A stretch of 28,727 bases of DNA from Burkholderiaceae bacterium (lineage in GTDB: Bacteria; Pseudomonadota; Gammaproteobacteria; Burkholderiales; Burkholderiaceae), in the NCBI GenBank assembly GCA_947380285.1, contig CANCQD010000020.1:1-28727 (forward strand), given 5' to 3'. Each line of letters starts with the position of its first letter. The stretch's first letter is position 1. Both the position numbers and the translations under genes were made by a program. This document shows positions 1 through 9,331 of the stretch, piece after piece. A model generated the notes under the pieces. That model searched no databases. It saw only the letters and a list, made by a program, of their open reading frames with translations, and was not told where the DNA came from.

Positions 1-5
1 CTCAT
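1..5 (-). CDS. Start of a divergent gene running off the left edge (partial)
   Basis: On the minus strand an ATG lies at positions 5-3, preceded by a textbook AGGAG ribosome binding site (positions 18-14 on the minus strand) with 8 bases between them. Only the first codon and part of the second are inside the window, so the product cannot be identified. The claim rests on the ribosome binding site, its spacing, and a promoter-like sequence upstream. If correct, the sugar gene cluster begins at a divergent intergenic region of about 160 bases. Confidence 0.4.
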
Positions 6-37
6 TTTGAAGGCTCCTGAAAGTCATTTTAGTTTTA

Positions 38-66
38 ATAATAACTAGCGCCCATTGTGCGCCCAA
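38..66 (-). promoter_or_regulatory. Possible promoter of the divergent minus-strand gene
   Basis: Read on the minus strand, TTGGGC (66-61) and TATTAT (43-38) are separated by exactly 17 bases. The -10 matches the sigma-70 consensus at five of six positions; the -35 matches only at TTG. A start about seven bases beyond the -10 would leave a leader of roughly 25 bases carrying the AGGAG site at 18-14. No equally clear promoter was found for the + strand gene at 166; TTGCTA (92-97) with TTTAAA (116-121) is a weak candidate. Confidence 0.35.
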
Positions 67-165
67 TTGAATTTTAATAAATTCCCAAACTTTGCTAAAG
101 AGCAGCAATAAACCCTTTAAAATCAGCTTTTCTTCATAAAAAGCATAAAAAGTGCTTAATCCTAC

Positions 166-1641
166 ATGGCATTAGTGATTCCAGTCATTTTGTGCGGCGG
201 CTCCGGTACTAGGCTTTGGCCTTTATCCCGCTCGGGCTTTCCTAAGCAATTTTTAGTGCTATCGGGGGATGGTAGTTCTCAGAGTCTTTTTCAGCAGGCG
301 GTGGAGCGTGTTAATTCTCTCGAGAAAGCAGGCCTTAGTCTAGGAAGCACGCTGGTAGTTACCAATGAAGAACATCGTTTTTTGGTTTTAGATCAGTTAC
401 GTGAACTACCGTCAATTAAAGCCACTTTATTACTAGAACCTTTGGGACGTAATACTGCACCTGCTTTAAGCATGGCTGCATTTTGCGCAAATGAACTAGC
501 CAATGATCAGGATCCAATCTTGGTCATCACTCCCGCTGATCAAACCATCCAAAACAAAGAGGCATTTACGAATGCGCTGAGGGACTGTATTGAAACGGTT
601 CAAGCAACCAACAATTCTGTAGCGATTTTAGGCATTACACCAACAGCACCTGAAACTGGCTATGGTTACATTCAGCGTACTGGCGATAAAGATCAAAACA
701 ATGCATTTAAGGTAAATCGCTTTGTAGAGAAGCCCGACAGTAAAACGGCTCAAGACTATTTGGCGCAAGGAAGCTATCTTTGGAATAGCGGTATGTTTGT
801 TCTCAGGGCCAGTACTTGGCTTGCGGCATTAGAGGATTTTCGTGGGGATATTTTTGAAGCCTCCCAAAAGGCATGGCAAGCAAGAACCGAGGATAAGAGT
901 GCTAGCTCTAGTTTTATTCGTCCAGGTAAGGCAGAGTTTGAGAGCATCCCAAGTGAGTCGATTGACTATGCTGTGATTGAGAAGTGCCCTGGTTCAAATT
1001 TCCCCATCAAAATGGTAGAGCTCGATGCTGGTTGGAATGACTTGGGGGCATGGGATGCAGTATGGCAAGTAGGTCAGCAAGATCAGGATGGCAATGTAAC
1101 TAGTGGTGACACTTTGCTCACGAATTCTAAAAATTCATTAGTGCACGCCAGCAGTCGATTAGTAAGCGCGGTTGGGGTTGAGAATTTAGTGATTGTTGAA
1201 ACTGCAGATGCAGTGCTAGTTGCCAATAGGGGCAATAGTCAAGATGTAAAGAATATTGTTACTCAGTTAGAGGCACAAAAGCGAGAAGAAAAGAATCTAC
1301 ATCGCAAGGTTTCAAGACCTTGGGGTTGGTATGACAGTGTGGATGAAGGTGAGCGTTTTAAGGTTAAGCGCATTCAGGTAAAGCCTGGCGCCAGCCTCTC
1401 CTTACAGATGCACCATCACCGCGCAGAGCATTGGATTGTTGTTAAGGGAGTGGCCGAGATAACCAATGGTGATCAAGTACTGGTCCTCACGGAAAACCAA
1501 AGCACTTACATTCCTCAAGGACAAACTCATCGCCTTGCTAACCCAGGAAAAACTCCCTTAGAGATTATTGAAGTGCAGTCGGGTAGCTATTTGGGTGAAG
1601 ATGATATTGTCCGTTTTGATGATACCTATGGTAGAAGTTAG
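166..1641 (+). CDS. manC: ManC: mannose-1-phosphate guanylyltransferase / mannose-6-phosphate isomerase
   Basis: Bifunctional cytoplasmic enzyme that isomerises fructose-6-P to mannose-6-P and makes GDP-mannose from mannose-1-P and GTP. The 491 residues match the usual length of the two-domain type. The N-terminal nucleotidyltransferase domain carries the pyrophosphorylase signature GGSGTRLWPLSR (residues 11-22) and the FVEKP motif (186-190). The C-terminal cupin isomerase domain has the metal-binding region around QMHHH (414-418). No Shine-Dalgarno is evident before the ATG, and no alternative start fits because residues 4-9 already form the first Rossmann strand. It is the first gene of the cluster and feeds Gmd just downstream. 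The phosphomannomutase (ManB) needed between its two activities is not in the window and must be encoded elsewhere. Confidence 0.96.
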   Translation: MALVIPVILCGGSGTRLWPLSRSGFPKQFLVLSGDGSSQSLFQQAVERVNSLEKAGLSLGSTLVVTNEEHRFLVLDQLRELPSIKATLLLEPLGRNTAPALSMAAFCANELANDQDPILVITPADQTIQNKEAFTNALRDCIETVQATNNSVAILGITPTAPETGYGYIQRTGDKDQNNAFKVNRFVEKPDSKTAQDYLAQGSYLWNSGMFVLRASTWLAALEDFRGDIFEASQKAWQARTEDKSASSSFIRPGKAEFESIPSESIDYAVIEKCPGSNFPIKMVELDAGWNDLGAWDAVWQVGQQDQDGNVTSGDTLLTNSKNSLVHASSRLVSAVGVENLVIVETADAVLVANRGNSQDVKNIVTQLEAQKREEKNLHRKVSRPWGWYDSVDEGERFKVKRIQVKPGASLSLQMHHHRAEHWIVVKGVAEITNGDQVLVLTENQSTYIPQGQTHRLANPGKTPLEIIEVQSGSYLGEDDIVRFDDTYGRS

Positions 1642-1692
1642 AGCTGTTGATAACATTAAGAATAAATACCCAGAGCAAAAGAAAGAGATCGT

Positions 1693-2820
1693 ATGAGTAA
1701 ACAAAAAGTTGCCCTCATTACAGGCATTACAGGCCAAGACGGTTCTTATCTTGCTGAGTTTTTATTAGAAAAAGGATACGTTGTTCATGGCATTAAACGC
1801 CGCGCGTCCTCTTTTAATACAGACCGTATTGATCATATTTATCAAGATCCGCATATTGATCATCAAGACCTCATTTTGCATTATGGCGATTTAACTGACA
1901 CCAGTAATTTGGTGCGCATTATTCAAGAGTGTCAGCCTGACGAGATTTACAACCTGGGCGCACAGTCTCACGTTGCGGTTTCTTTTGAGTCCCCTGAGTA
2001 CACTGCAGATGTGGATGCAATGGGCCCATTGCGGATATTAGAAGCTATTCGAATTCTGGGCTTAGAAAAGAAAACCCGTTTCTATCAAGCCTCCACTTCT
2101 GAGTTGTATGGTTTGGTACAAGAGATCCCTCAAACAGAAACTACGCCGTTTTATCCACGCAGTCCTTACGCAGTTGCCAAGATGTATGCCTACTGGATTA
2201 CTGTGAACTATCGCGAAGCATATGGTATTTACGCTTGTAACGGTATTTTGTTTAATCACGAATCTAAACGTCGCGGCGAAACTTTTGTAACAAGAAAGGT
2301 TACACGCGGACTGGCTAACATTGCTCAGGGTCTTGAGAAATGTTTATACATGGGCAATATCGATGCACTTCGTGACTGGGGTCACGCCAAGGATTATGTG
2401 CGTATGCAATGGTTGATGCTGCAGCAAGAACGGCCAGAAGATTTTGTAATCGCTACTGGGGTGCAATTTACTGTGCGTGAATTTATCACGCGTAGCGCAA
2501 AGCAGTTGGGTATTTCATTGAAGTTCGAAGGTAGTGCTGAAAACGAAAAAGCCATTGTTGTTGATATAGAAGGTGATAAAGCACCTGCCCTTACAGTTGG
2601 TGATGTGATTGTGCAAATTGATCCACGCTATTACCGTCCTACTGAAGTCGAGACTCTTTTAGGAGATCCTGCCAAAGCAAAAGCAAAGCTAGGATGGGTT
2701 CCTGAAATTACACTCGATGAAATGATAGTAGAGATGGTAGCTAACGACTTGGATCAGGCTAAGCAACATGCTTTACTGCAGAACCATGGCTTTGTTGTTT
2801 CTGTTGGTAAAGAGAATTAA
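1693..2820 (+). CDS. gmd: GDP-mannose 4,6-dehydratase
   Basis: Converts GDP-D-mannose to GDP-4-keto-6-deoxy-D-mannose, the first committed step to GDP-L-fucose. It is an extended short-chain dehydrogenase with the NADP-binding motif GITGQDG (residues 11-17). The dehydratase catalytic set is visible: Thr135 and Glu137 in STSE, Tyr159 and Lys163 in YAVAK. The 375-residue length is normal. A purine-rich ribosome binding site (AAAGAGA) precedes the ATG. It follows manC by 51 bases and precedes fcl by 11, forming a three-gene GDP-fucose unit. The product could also serve GDP-rhamnose or GDP-perosamine synthesis, but the adjacent fucose synthase settles the likely route. Confidence 0.97.
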   Translation: MSKQKVALITGITGQDGSYLAEFLLEKGYVVHGIKRRASSFNTDRIDHIYQDPHIDHQDLILHYGDLTDTSNLVRIIQECQPDEIYNLGAQSHVAVSFESPEYTADVDAMGPLRILEAIRILGLEKKTRFYQASTSELYGLVQEIPQTETTPFYPRSPYAVAKMYAYWITVNYREAYGIYACNGILFNHESKRRGETFVTRKVTRGLANIAQGLEKCLYMGNIDALRDWGHAKDYVRMQWLMLQQERPEDFVIATGVQFTVREFITRSAKQLGISLKFEGSAENEKAIVVDIEGDKAPALTVGDVIVQIDPRYYRPTEVETLLGDPAKAKAKLGWVPEITLDEMIVEMVANDLDQAKQHALLQNHGFVVSVGKEN

Positions 2821-2831
2821 GCAAACAAAAT

Positions 2832-3806
2832 ATGAGCTCCGATTTAAATCAAAAGATTTATGTAGCTGGTCATCGCGGGATGGTCGGGTCAGCAATTGTC
2901 AGAAATTTGCAGGCCAAGGGCTACAAGAATATAGTGACTCGCACTCATGCAGAGTTAGACTTAACTAATCAATCGGCGGTTCAGGATTTTTTTGGGCAAG
3001 TAAAACCAGATCAAGTGTATTTAGCGGCAGCAAAAGTTGGCGGTATTTATGCCAATAATGCTTTCCCTGCCGAATTCATTTATCAGAACTTGATGATGGA
3101 AGCCAATGTGATTCATCAGGCTTTTTTAAGCGGCGTCAAAAAATTACTTTTTTTGGGCTCAAGTTGCATTTACCCAAAATTAGCGCCTCAACCAATGACA
3201 GAGAATGCGCTTCTAACAGGGAAGTTGGAGGCTACCAACGAGCCCTACGCAATAGCAAAGATAGCCGGTATTAAACTATGCGAGAGTTATAACCGACAAT
3301 ATGGCCACAGCCACGGCATCGATTACCGCTCAGTTATGCCTACTAATTTATATGGTCCCGGTGATAACTATCACCCTGAGAATAGTCATGTGATTCCTGC
3401 GCTAATAAGAAGATTTCATGAGGCAAAAGTGAGTCATTCTTCAGAGGTCCTGATTTGGGGTACCGGCACACCAAGACGAGAATTTCTTTATGTTGATGAT
3501 ATGGCCGCCGCTTCAGAATTTGTCATGAATTTGGATAAGGATGCCTACGATCAAAATACTGAGCCCATGCAAAGTCATATTAATGTGGGTTTTGGTAGCG
3601 ACCTAACCATTGCCCAATTGGCTTATGCAGTTAGCGCTGCCGTTGGGTATGCCGGCAAAATTATTTTTGATCCTACAAAACCAGATGGGGCCCCTAGGAA
3701 GTGGATGGATTCTACTAGACTAAATCAGTTGGGCTGGCATGCTGGCATGAATTTGGAGTCCGGACTAAGATTCACTTATTCAGATTTTATTAAGTTAGGC
3801 AATTGA
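2832..3806 (+). CDS. fcl: GDP-L-fucose synthase (epimerase/reductase)
   Basis: Carries out 3,5-epimerisation and NADPH-dependent 4-reduction of GDP-4-keto-6-deoxymannose to GDP-L-fucose in the cytoplasm. The nucleotide-binding loop GHRGMVGSA is near the N-terminus. The GSSCIYP segment (Gly109 to Pro115) carries the conserved serine, and Tyr139 and Lys143 form the YxxxK pair. The 324-residue length is typical. The stop codon is separated by a single base from the start of the next gene. The likely consumer of the product is the GT11 fucosyltransferase at 15743-16621. Confidence 0.96.
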   Translation: MSSDLNQKIYVAGHRGMVGSAIVRNLQAKGYKNIVTRTHAELDLTNQSAVQDFFGQVKPDQVYLAAAKVGGIYANNAFPAEFIYQNLMMEANVIHQAFLSGVKKLLFLGSSCIYPKLAPQPMTENALLTGKLEATNEPYAIAKIAGIKLCESYNRQYGHSHGIDYRSVMPTNLYGPGDNYHPENSHVIPALIRRFHEAKVSHSSEVLIWGTGTPRREFLYVDDMAAASEFVMNLDKDAYDQNTEPMQSHINVGFGSDLTIAQLAYAVSAAVGYAGKIIFDPTKPDGAPRKWMDSTRLNQLGWHAGMNLESGLRFTYSDFIKLGN

Positions 3807-3807
3807 T

Positions 3808-4581
3808 ATGAAAGCAGTCATCCTGGCCGGCGGTCTTGGCACTCGAATTTCTGAAGAGAGCAGTTCTAGACCAAAGCCGATGATTGAAATTGGCGGTAAG
3901 CCTATCTTGTGGCATATCATGAAAATCTATTCCCATTATGGAGTTAATGATTTTATTGTTTGCTGTGGATATAAAGGCTATGTAATCAAGGAGTATTTTG
4001 CAAATTATTTTTTGCATACATCTGATGTAACTTTTGATATGCAAAAGAACAGCATGGAGGTTCATCAACGCTTTGCCGAGCCCTGGAGAGTTACTTTAGT
4101 GGATACTGGTGACGACACTATGACTGGTGGCCGTTTAAAACGGGTTTTAGAGTATGTAAAAGATGAGAAAGCTTTTTGTTTTACTTATGGTGATGGAGTT
4201 GCTGACGTCAACATAGGAGACCTCATTAATTTTCATAAGAGCCACGGAAAGCTTGCAACCATGACTGCCACGTACCCCCCTGGTCGGTTTGGAGCCATAG
4301 ATATTCACCCTGATGGGCGTGTCACCTCTTTTAAAGAAAAACCTAAAGGCGACGGGGGGATGATTAACGGAGGCTTTTTTGTACTATCACCTGGGGTAAT
4401 TGATCAAATCGCAAGTGATGCAACTGTTTGGGAGCGCGAACCTTTGGAGCATTTGGCGCATCAGTCGGAGATTGTTGCTTACGAGCATCATGGATTTTGG
4501 CAGCCAATGGATACTTTAAGAGATAAAAATTATCTAGAAGATCTTTGGGCATCAGGCAGCGCTCCCTGGAAATGCTGGTAA
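3808..4581 (+). CDS. rfbF: Glucose-1-phosphate cytidylyltransferase
   Basis: Makes CDP-glucose from glucose-1-phosphate and CTP, the entry step to CDP-3,6-dideoxyhexoses (also named ddhA or ascA). The N-terminus has the nucleotidyltransferase signature [12 protein letters not shown], followed by [17 protein letters not shown]; a YGDGVADV segment supplies the metal-binding aspartate. The 257-residue length is typical of RfbF. It starts one base after fcl stops, and its TAA overlaps the next gene's ATG by one base (TAATG). Its position immediately before a CDP-glucose dehydratase and a 3-dehydrase supports cytidylyl rather than thymidylyl specificity. Confidence 0.95.
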   Translation: MKAVILAGGLGTRISEESSSRPKPMIEIGGKPILWHIMKIYSHYGVNDFIVCCGYKGYVIKEYFANYFLHTSDVTFDMQKNSMEVHQRFAEPWRVTLVDTGDDTMTGGRLKRVLEYVKDEKAFCFTYGDGVADVNIGDLINFHKSHGKLATMTATYPPGRFGAIDIHPDGRVTSFKEKPKGDGGMINGGFFVLSPGVIDQIASDATVWEREPLEHLAHQSEIVAYEHHGFWQPMDTLRDKNYLEDLWASGSAPWKCW

Positions 4582-5666
4582 TGGAGCGGGCTCAAGTAGA
4601 CCCCCGATTTTGGACCGGTAAAAAAGTCTTCCTAACGGGGCATACCGGATTTAAAGGTGGATGGTTATCGCTTTGGCTCACATCCATGGGTGCTAAAGTG
4701 ACAGGTTATGCGCTGGCGCCCAACACCATGCCCAACTTTTTTGCGTTGTGCAAAATAAATGATGTTTTAGAGCAATCATATATTGCGGATATTCGAAATT
4801 TAGCGGCGTTGCAAAAATCAATGGCAGATGCTGAGCCAGAAATTGTTATTCACATGGCCGCTCAACCTTTGGTGCGTTACTCTTATGCCAATCCGGTAGA
4901 GACTTATGCTACCAATGTAATGGGTACGGTGCATGTATTGGAAAGCATTCGTCAACTTGATTCTGTACGCGCTACAGTAATTGTGACCACAGATAAGTGC
5001 TATGAGAATCGTGAACGGATTGCTGGATATCGGGAAGAAGAGGCAATGGGCGGCTTTGATCCCTACAGCAGTAGCAAGGGATGTGCGGAGTTAGTGACTA
5101 GTGCTTATCGCCAGTCCTTCTTTGCGCCAGAAAAATATCCCGAGCACCGCGTTGCTATTGCTTCTGCTCGAGCGGGTAATGTCATTGGCGGCGGAGACTG
5201 GTCAGAAGACCGTTTGATTCCTGATGCTATTAGGGCGTTTGAAGCGAATGCACCCTTGATGATTCGCAATCCTTTGGCGACGCGTCCTTGGCAGCATGTT
5301 TTGGAGCCTTTGTCAGGTTACTTAGTACTAGCCCAAGCGCTGTTTAAAGAAGGTGCTAAGTTTGATGGTGGTTGGAACTTTGGCCCGAGAGATGAAGACG
5401 CGAGATCTGTGCAAGAGATAATTAATTTGCTTGCTGAAAATTGGGGTTCAGTATCTAGCTGGCAACAAGATAAAAGCGAGCAACCTCATGAGGCGCATTC
5501 ATTGAAACTCGATTGTTCAAAAGCACGTCGAGATCTCAACTGGGTGCCACGCTGGGGTCTAGCGCACGCAATTCAAAATATTACTCAGTGGCACCATGCC
5601 TATCATAAGCAGGACAATATGCATGCAGTCAGTTTGCAGCAAATTATTAGTTATCAAAACTCTTAA
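4581..5666 (+). CDS. rfbG: CDP-glucose 4,6-dehydratase
   Basis: Converts CDP-glucose to CDP-4-keto-6-deoxyglucose (ddhB/ascB). Extended short-chain dehydrogenase with the signature TGHTGFKGGWL (residues 19-29), a TTDK catalytic segment (136-139) and Tyr162/Lys166 in YSSSK. The frame is open further upstream to ATGs at 4545 and 4572. The ATG at 4581 is preferred because GGA lies 10 bases before it, it overlaps the previous stop as TAATG, and the resulting N-terminus (DPRFWTGKKVFLTG) looks like the family start. Length is then 361 residues. The pathway intermediate passes to RfbH immediately downstream. Confidence 0.94.
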   Translation: MERAQVDPRFWTGKKVFLTGHTGFKGGWLSLWLTSMGAKVTGYALAPNTMPNFFALCKINDVLEQSYIADIRNLAALQKSMADAEPEIVIHMAAQPLVRYSYANPVETYATNVMGTVHVLESIRQLDSVRATVIVTTDKCYENRERIAGYREEEAMGGFDPYSSSKGCAELVTSAYRQSFFAPEKYPEHRVAIASARAGNVIGGGDWSEDRLIPDAIRAFEANAPLMIRNPLATRPWQHVLEPLSGYLVLAQALFKEGAKFDGGWNFGPRDEDARSVQEIINLLAENWGSVSSWQQDKSEQPHEAHSLKLDCSKARRDLNWVPRWGLAHAIQNITQWHHAYHKQDNMHAVSLQQIISYQNS

Positions 5667-5684
5667 ATTTTTAATATATAAATC

Positions 5685-7031
5685 ATGACCGAAACCTCTT
5701 TCTCAGTTGATCAATTTGCCAAAGACAAAATTCGTAAGCAAATTTTGGAGTTAGTTAAAGAATATTCCGCCCTGGAGTTTGTTCCCAAGAAATTTATTCC
5801 CGGACAAACAGTAGTTCCTCCATCGGGAAAGTTGATCGATTCCAAAGAGATTGAGAATATGGTTGAAGCCTCCTTAGATGGCTGGCTTACTACTGGGCGT
5901 TTTAATGACTTATTTGAAAACAAGCTGGCCCAATTTATTGGCGTAAAACATTTAATTACTGTGAACTCTGGTTCATCTGCCAATTTGGTGGCTTTTTCTA
6001 CGCTTACATCACCAAAACTTGGCGACCGTGCAATCCAAAAGGGTGATGAAGTAATTGGGGTGGCCGCCGGATTTCCAACAACGGTCAATCCAATTATTCA
6101 ATTTGGAGCCGTGCCGGTATTTGTCGATGTAGATCCTATTACCCACAATATTGATGCTTCAAAAATCGAAGCTGCTATAAGCCCCAAAACCAAAGCCATT
6201 ATGTTGGCACATTCCTTGGGGAATCCTTTTAACTTGGATGTTGTGACCGAAATTTGCAAAAAATACAATCTATGGTTAGTGGAAGATTGTTGCGATGCCT
6301 TAGGTACGACCTATAAAGGTCAGATGGTTGGGACGTTTGGCGATATTGGGACTCTGAGTTTTTACCCGGCACATCACATCACCATGGGCGAGGGCGGAGC
6401 AGTATTTACCAATAACCATGAATTAAAAAAAATTGCAGAAAGCTTTAGGGATTGGGGACGCGATTGCTACTGTCCACCAGGCAAAGACAATACCTGTGGA
6501 AAACGTTTTTTTTGGAAGTTGGGTGATCTGCCTCAAGGCTATGACCATAAGTACACCTATAGCCACTTGGGTTACAACCTTAAGATCACGGATATGCAAG
6601 CAGCTTGTGCTCTTGCTCAATTAGATAAAGCACCCGCATTTATTCAGGCTCGTAAGGATAACTTTCAGTTTTTAAAACAGCGTCTTAAATCCTGTGAAGA
6701 ATTCTTACAATTGCCAGAGGCAACTAAAGGCTCTGACCCATCTTGGTTTGGTTTTCCAATTACCCTCAAGGCGTCGTGTCCCGTATCTAGGGCGGATCTG
6801 ATTACTTACCTTGATCAACATAAGATTGGAACTAGGCTGCTATTTGCGGGTAACTTGACTCGTCAGCCTTATATGCAAAATGCCCAGTTCCGTATTAGTG
6901 GTGAACTCATTAATACTGATAATGTGATGAACAACACATTTTGGATTGGCGTTCAGCCGGCCTTAACAAAAGAAATGATGGAATATGCGGTGACTCAAAT
7001 TGAATACTTTTTAGGAATAATCTTTGAATAA
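5685..7031 (+). CDS. rfbH: CDP-4-keto-6-deoxyglucose 3-dehydrase (E1), PMP and [2Fe-2S] enzyme
   Basis: Removes the C3 hydroxyl of CDP-4-keto-6-deoxy-D-glucose (ddhC/ascC). It belongs to the DegT/DnrJ/EryC1 aminotransferase fold, but His230 in the AHHITMG segment occupies the place of the usual PLP-binding lysine, as in known E1. The iron-sulfur cysteine pattern C-x57-C-x-C-x7-C is complete: Cys203, Cys261, Cys263 and Cys271. The 448 residues are slightly longer than characterised E1 proteins, with a numbering offset of about ten. It has no clear Shine-Dalgarno. Known E1 needs an NADH-dependent iron-sulfur flavoprotein (RfbI/DdhD/AscD) as electron donor, and no such gene is in the window. Confidence 0.95.
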   Translation: MTETSFSVDQFAKDKIRKQILELVKEYSALEFVPKKFIPGQTVVPPSGKLIDSKEIENMVEASLDGWLTTGRFNDLFENKLAQFIGVKHLITVNSGSSANLVAFSTLTSPKLGDRAIQKGDEVIGVAAGFPTTVNPIIQFGAVPVFVDVDPITHNIDASKIEAAISPKTKAIMLAHSLGNPFNLDVVTEICKKYNLWLVEDCCDALGTTYKGQMVGTFGDIGTLSFYPAHHITMGEGGAVFTNNHELKKIAESFRDWGRDCYCPPGKDNTCGKRFFWKLGDLPQGYDHKYTYSHLGYNLKITDMQAACALAQLDKAPAFIQARKDNFQFLKQRLKSCEEFLQLPEATKGSDPSWFGFPITLKASCPVSRADLITYLDQHKIGTRLLFAGNLTRQPYMQNAQFRISGELINTDNVMNNTFWIGVQPALTKEMMEYAVTQIEYFLGIIFE

Positions 7032-7034
7032 GCT

Positions 7035-7568
7035 ATGAAAATAATTCAGGAATTATTACCCGGGTGCTTTCTTTTGAGAGCAGAGAAAAGATCTGATGAG
7101 CGCGGATGTTTTATAAAGACATATCAAGCAGCAACCTTTCAAGCCCTTGGATTAAATTTTCATAGTCAAGAAGAATATTATTCTCGCTCATTCAGAAATG
7201 TAATGAGAGGTATGCATTTTCAGATACCACCCCACGCTCACGATAAATTAGTTTACTGTATCAGCGGTAAGGCATTGGACGTATTGCTGGATTTACGAAG
7301 GGGGGAAGGGTACGGTAAGGTAGCATCACTTAATATATCCATGGATGATGGATCAGTTATTTTCATTCCAAAAGGTGTGGCTCATGGTTTTTTATCTTTA
7401 GTGGATAACACAGTCCTTATGTATAAAACATCCACTGAATATTCCCCTGCATTTGATCGGGGAATTTTATGGGGTAGCTTTGGTTTCAATTCGCCAATAT
7501 TCGATCCTATTATTTCTCGACGTGACCAGCTACACCCAAAATTTTCTCAATTTGATAGCCCTTTTTAA
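7035..7568 (+). CDS. RmlC-like sugar epimerase, possibly a CDP-hexulose 5-epimerase (AscE-like)
   Basis: Cupin-fold epimerase of the dTDP-4-dehydrorhamnose 3,5-epimerase family, 177 residues. RGMHFQ (residues 58-63) holds the catalytic histidine His61. A YKTSTEYSP segment and DRGILW follow, matching the YK-x4-Y-x3-x-GI-W layout of RmlC. It starts three bases after rfbH stops and four bases before the next reductase. No dTDP-rhamnose genes are present, so the substrate is inferred to be the CDP-3,6-dideoxy-4-hexulose made by RfbH. The Yersinia ascarylose operon has the same gene order (dehydrase, epimerase, reductase). Whether it epimerises only C5 cannot be told by eye. Confidence 0.8.
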   Translation: MKIIQELLPGCFLLRAEKRSDERGCFIKTYQAATFQALGLNFHSQEEYYSRSFRNVMRGMHFQIPPHAHDKLVYCISGKALDVLLDLRRGEGYGKVASLNISMDDGSVIFIPKGVAHGFLSLVDNTVLMYKTSTEYSPAFDRGILWGSFGFNSPIFDPIISRRDQLHPKFSQFDSPF

Positions 7569-7571
7569 AAA

Positions 7572-8441
7572 ATGAAATTATTTGTTACTGGGGGAACTGG
7601 CTTTATAGGATCGCATTTTATAGATCTTGCTTTAGATTTGGGTCACGAGGTGTTTGCGTTTAGACGACTTAACTCAAGATCAGGAATGATATTGCGAAAT
7701 AATCTTGTATGGGTTGAAGGTGTATTAGATGGTAATTTTCAGCGAGAGCTTCAAGGGGTTGATGTCTTTGTACACTTCGCATCACACACACCAAATCCAC
7801 CCTATGCCTCGTTGGAGGAGTGTCTTTTTTGGAATGTTTATGCCTCCCTTAAGCTGGTCAATCAAGCCTATGAAGTAGGCGTTAGGAAGTATTTAATAGC
7901 TGGCTCCTGCTTTGAATATGGCGAATCTGCAAATCAATATGAATTTATTCCCGTTGATGCACCACTTAAGCCCTCTCTCTCTTACCCAATCTCAAAGGCT
8001 GCGGCATCAATAGCTTTTGAGGGCTTTGCAAGGGACAAAGGAATTCAATTAAAGCTACTAAGAATATTCCAGGTGTTTGGGGAGGGAGAGGGGCCCGCAA
8101 GATTTTGGCCTTCTTTAAAGAGGGCGGCAATTAATGGTGAAGATTTCCGCATGACTGCTGGAGAGCAGGTTAGAGATTTTATTTCTGTAGACAACGTAGC
8201 AAAGCAGTTCATTGAGCACCTAGACTTTAGTGGTAGTTTCAATGGGGTACCTGAGATTATTAATATTGGAAGTGGGATAAGTCAAACATTAAGAGAGTTC
8301 GCGGAATACTGGTGGGCTCACTGGGGTGCAAAAGGAGTCATAAAGCGTAATGAATTACCATATCGTAAGGGTGAAATTATGAGATTAGTCCCGCTCATTC
8401 ACAAGCGAAGTTCTGAAGTGTTTGGCGAGCATAAGTCATGA
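7572..8441 (+). CDS. Short-chain NAD(P)-dependent reductase/epimerase, possible CDP-dideoxyhexose synthase
   Basis: Extended short-chain dehydrogenase of 289 residues with nucleotide loop TGGTGFIG (6-13), an AGSCFEYG segment and the catalytic pair Tyr138/Lys142 in SYPISK. The position at the end of the CDP-sugar cassette suggests it reduces the 4-keto group to give the final CDP-3,6-dideoxyhexose, similar in role to AscF or RfbJ. Together with the epimerase just upstream, CDP-L-ascarylose is the best guess; abequose, paratose or another dideoxy sugar remains possible. The stop overlaps the next gene's start as ATGA. Confidence 0.75.
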   Translation: MKLFVTGGTGFIGSHFIDLALDLGHEVFAFRRLNSRSGMILRNNLVWVEGVLDGNFQRELQGVDVFVHFASHTPNPPYASLEECLFWNVYASLKLVNQAYEVGVRKYLIAGSCFEYGESANQYEFIPVDAPLKPSLSYPISKAAASIAFEGFARDKGIQLKLLRIFQVFGEGEGPARFWPSLKRAAINGEDFRMTAGEQVRDFISVDNVAKQFIEHLDFSGSFNGVPEIINIGSGISQTLREFAEYWWAHWGAKGVIKRNELPYRKGEIMRLVPLIHKRSSEVFGEHKS

Positions 8442-9331
8442 GTAATAAACTGGGAGTTGCAATTCCAACATATAAAAGAGAGGAAATGCTAGCTGGTCTT
8501 CTAAAGACAATTCCTAAAAATGTGTTGGTCTATATTAGCGATAATGGAGGCTCCCTAGGTGAGAAAATTCAAGAAGATAATCCTAATGTTATTCTAAAAA
8601 AAATAGTACCTGAAGTTTCAATGTTCGAAAATTGGAATTCAGCAGCCTCAATGGTGGAAGACGAGTGGTTGGTCGTTACATCAGATGATGACATATATTA
8701 TCCCAGCCAGTTTCAAGTTATATGGTCAGCCTTGGATAAATACAGCGACATGGATATGCTTATATTTGGCCATAATATTATTGATGCCGATGGGAATGTA
8801 TTGCAAAGCTGGGCCCCTGAAATCGGTACCTTCAGACCACCAGAGGGATTCGTAAAATATAAATACGGAATAAATGCAAGAATGCCCAGCATTATTTTCA
8901 AAAATTCATTTTTTAAATATTTAAATGGTTTTAAAGAGTGTTTCAAATTAACCGCATCAGATAGTGACTTAATTCAGCGTGGCTTGATGGTTGGTAAGGT
9001 TCAGTTAATCCCCGAAATAATTTCAGGTTATCGCCTATGGAATGGCGGGCTGACTTTAAATAGAATTTCAAGTCAAGAGTGGATGACGGAAATTGATATA
9101 TGGTGCGAACAAATGTTGCAGTTTTCTAAAGAAGAAAAGGTAAATGTCTATTCTAGAAAAATACAGGATGAGATATATGCATCAAATTTGATTGCAGGAA
9201 TAATTTCTGCTAGAAAGTACTCTGGGTTAAAGTTGGCCTGGCAACATTTTAAGAGGTGTCGTTATCCCTACAGAGCAAGAGTAGTAACGCAACTCAGAAT
9301 ATTTTATTCATTTGGGCGCACCGTAAATTGA
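8438..9331 (+). CDS. Family 2 glycosyltransferase
   Basis: Cytoplasmic GT-A glycosyltransferase of 297 residues. The N-terminal nucleotide-binding part begins GVAIPTYKRE, followed by VYISDNGG. The metal/nucleotide-binding aspartates are Asp83-Asp85 (SDDDIYYP), and SDSDLIQRGL further on suits the catalytic-base region. It probably transfers one sugar of the repeat unit onto the lipid-linked chain; donor and acceptor are unknown. The ATG overlaps the preceding stop by four bases (ATGA), and its own TGA overlaps the proposed TTG start of the flippase. Base composition is notably AT-rich: 8581-8640 has 16 G+C in 60 by hand count. Confidence 0.85.
   Translation: MSNKLGVAIPTYKREEMLAGLLKTIPKNVLVYISDNGGSLGEKIQEDNPNVILKKIVPEVSMFENWNSAASMVEDEWLVVTSDDDIYYPSQFQVIWSALDKYSDMDMLIFGHNIIDADGNVLQSWAPEIGTFRPPEGFVKYKYGINARMPSIIFKNSFFKYLNGFKECFKLTASDSDLIQRGLMVGKVQLIPEIISGYRLWNGGLTLNRISSQEWMTEIDIWCEQMLQFSKEEKVNVYSRKIQDEIYASNLIAGIISARKYSGLKLAWQHFKRCRYPYRARVVTQLRIFYSFGRTVN

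Noticed and set aside
2062..2259. Minus-strand open frame inside gmd, and similar frames opposite other genes
   Set aside because: They lie entirely within well-identified enzymes, lack family features and ribosome sites, and are shadows of the coding strand.
5651..5680. Promoter-like TTATCA-N18-TATATA before rfbH
   Set aside because: The -10 ends only four bases before the ATG, so a transcript would start inside the codon; the AT-rich gap explains the match.
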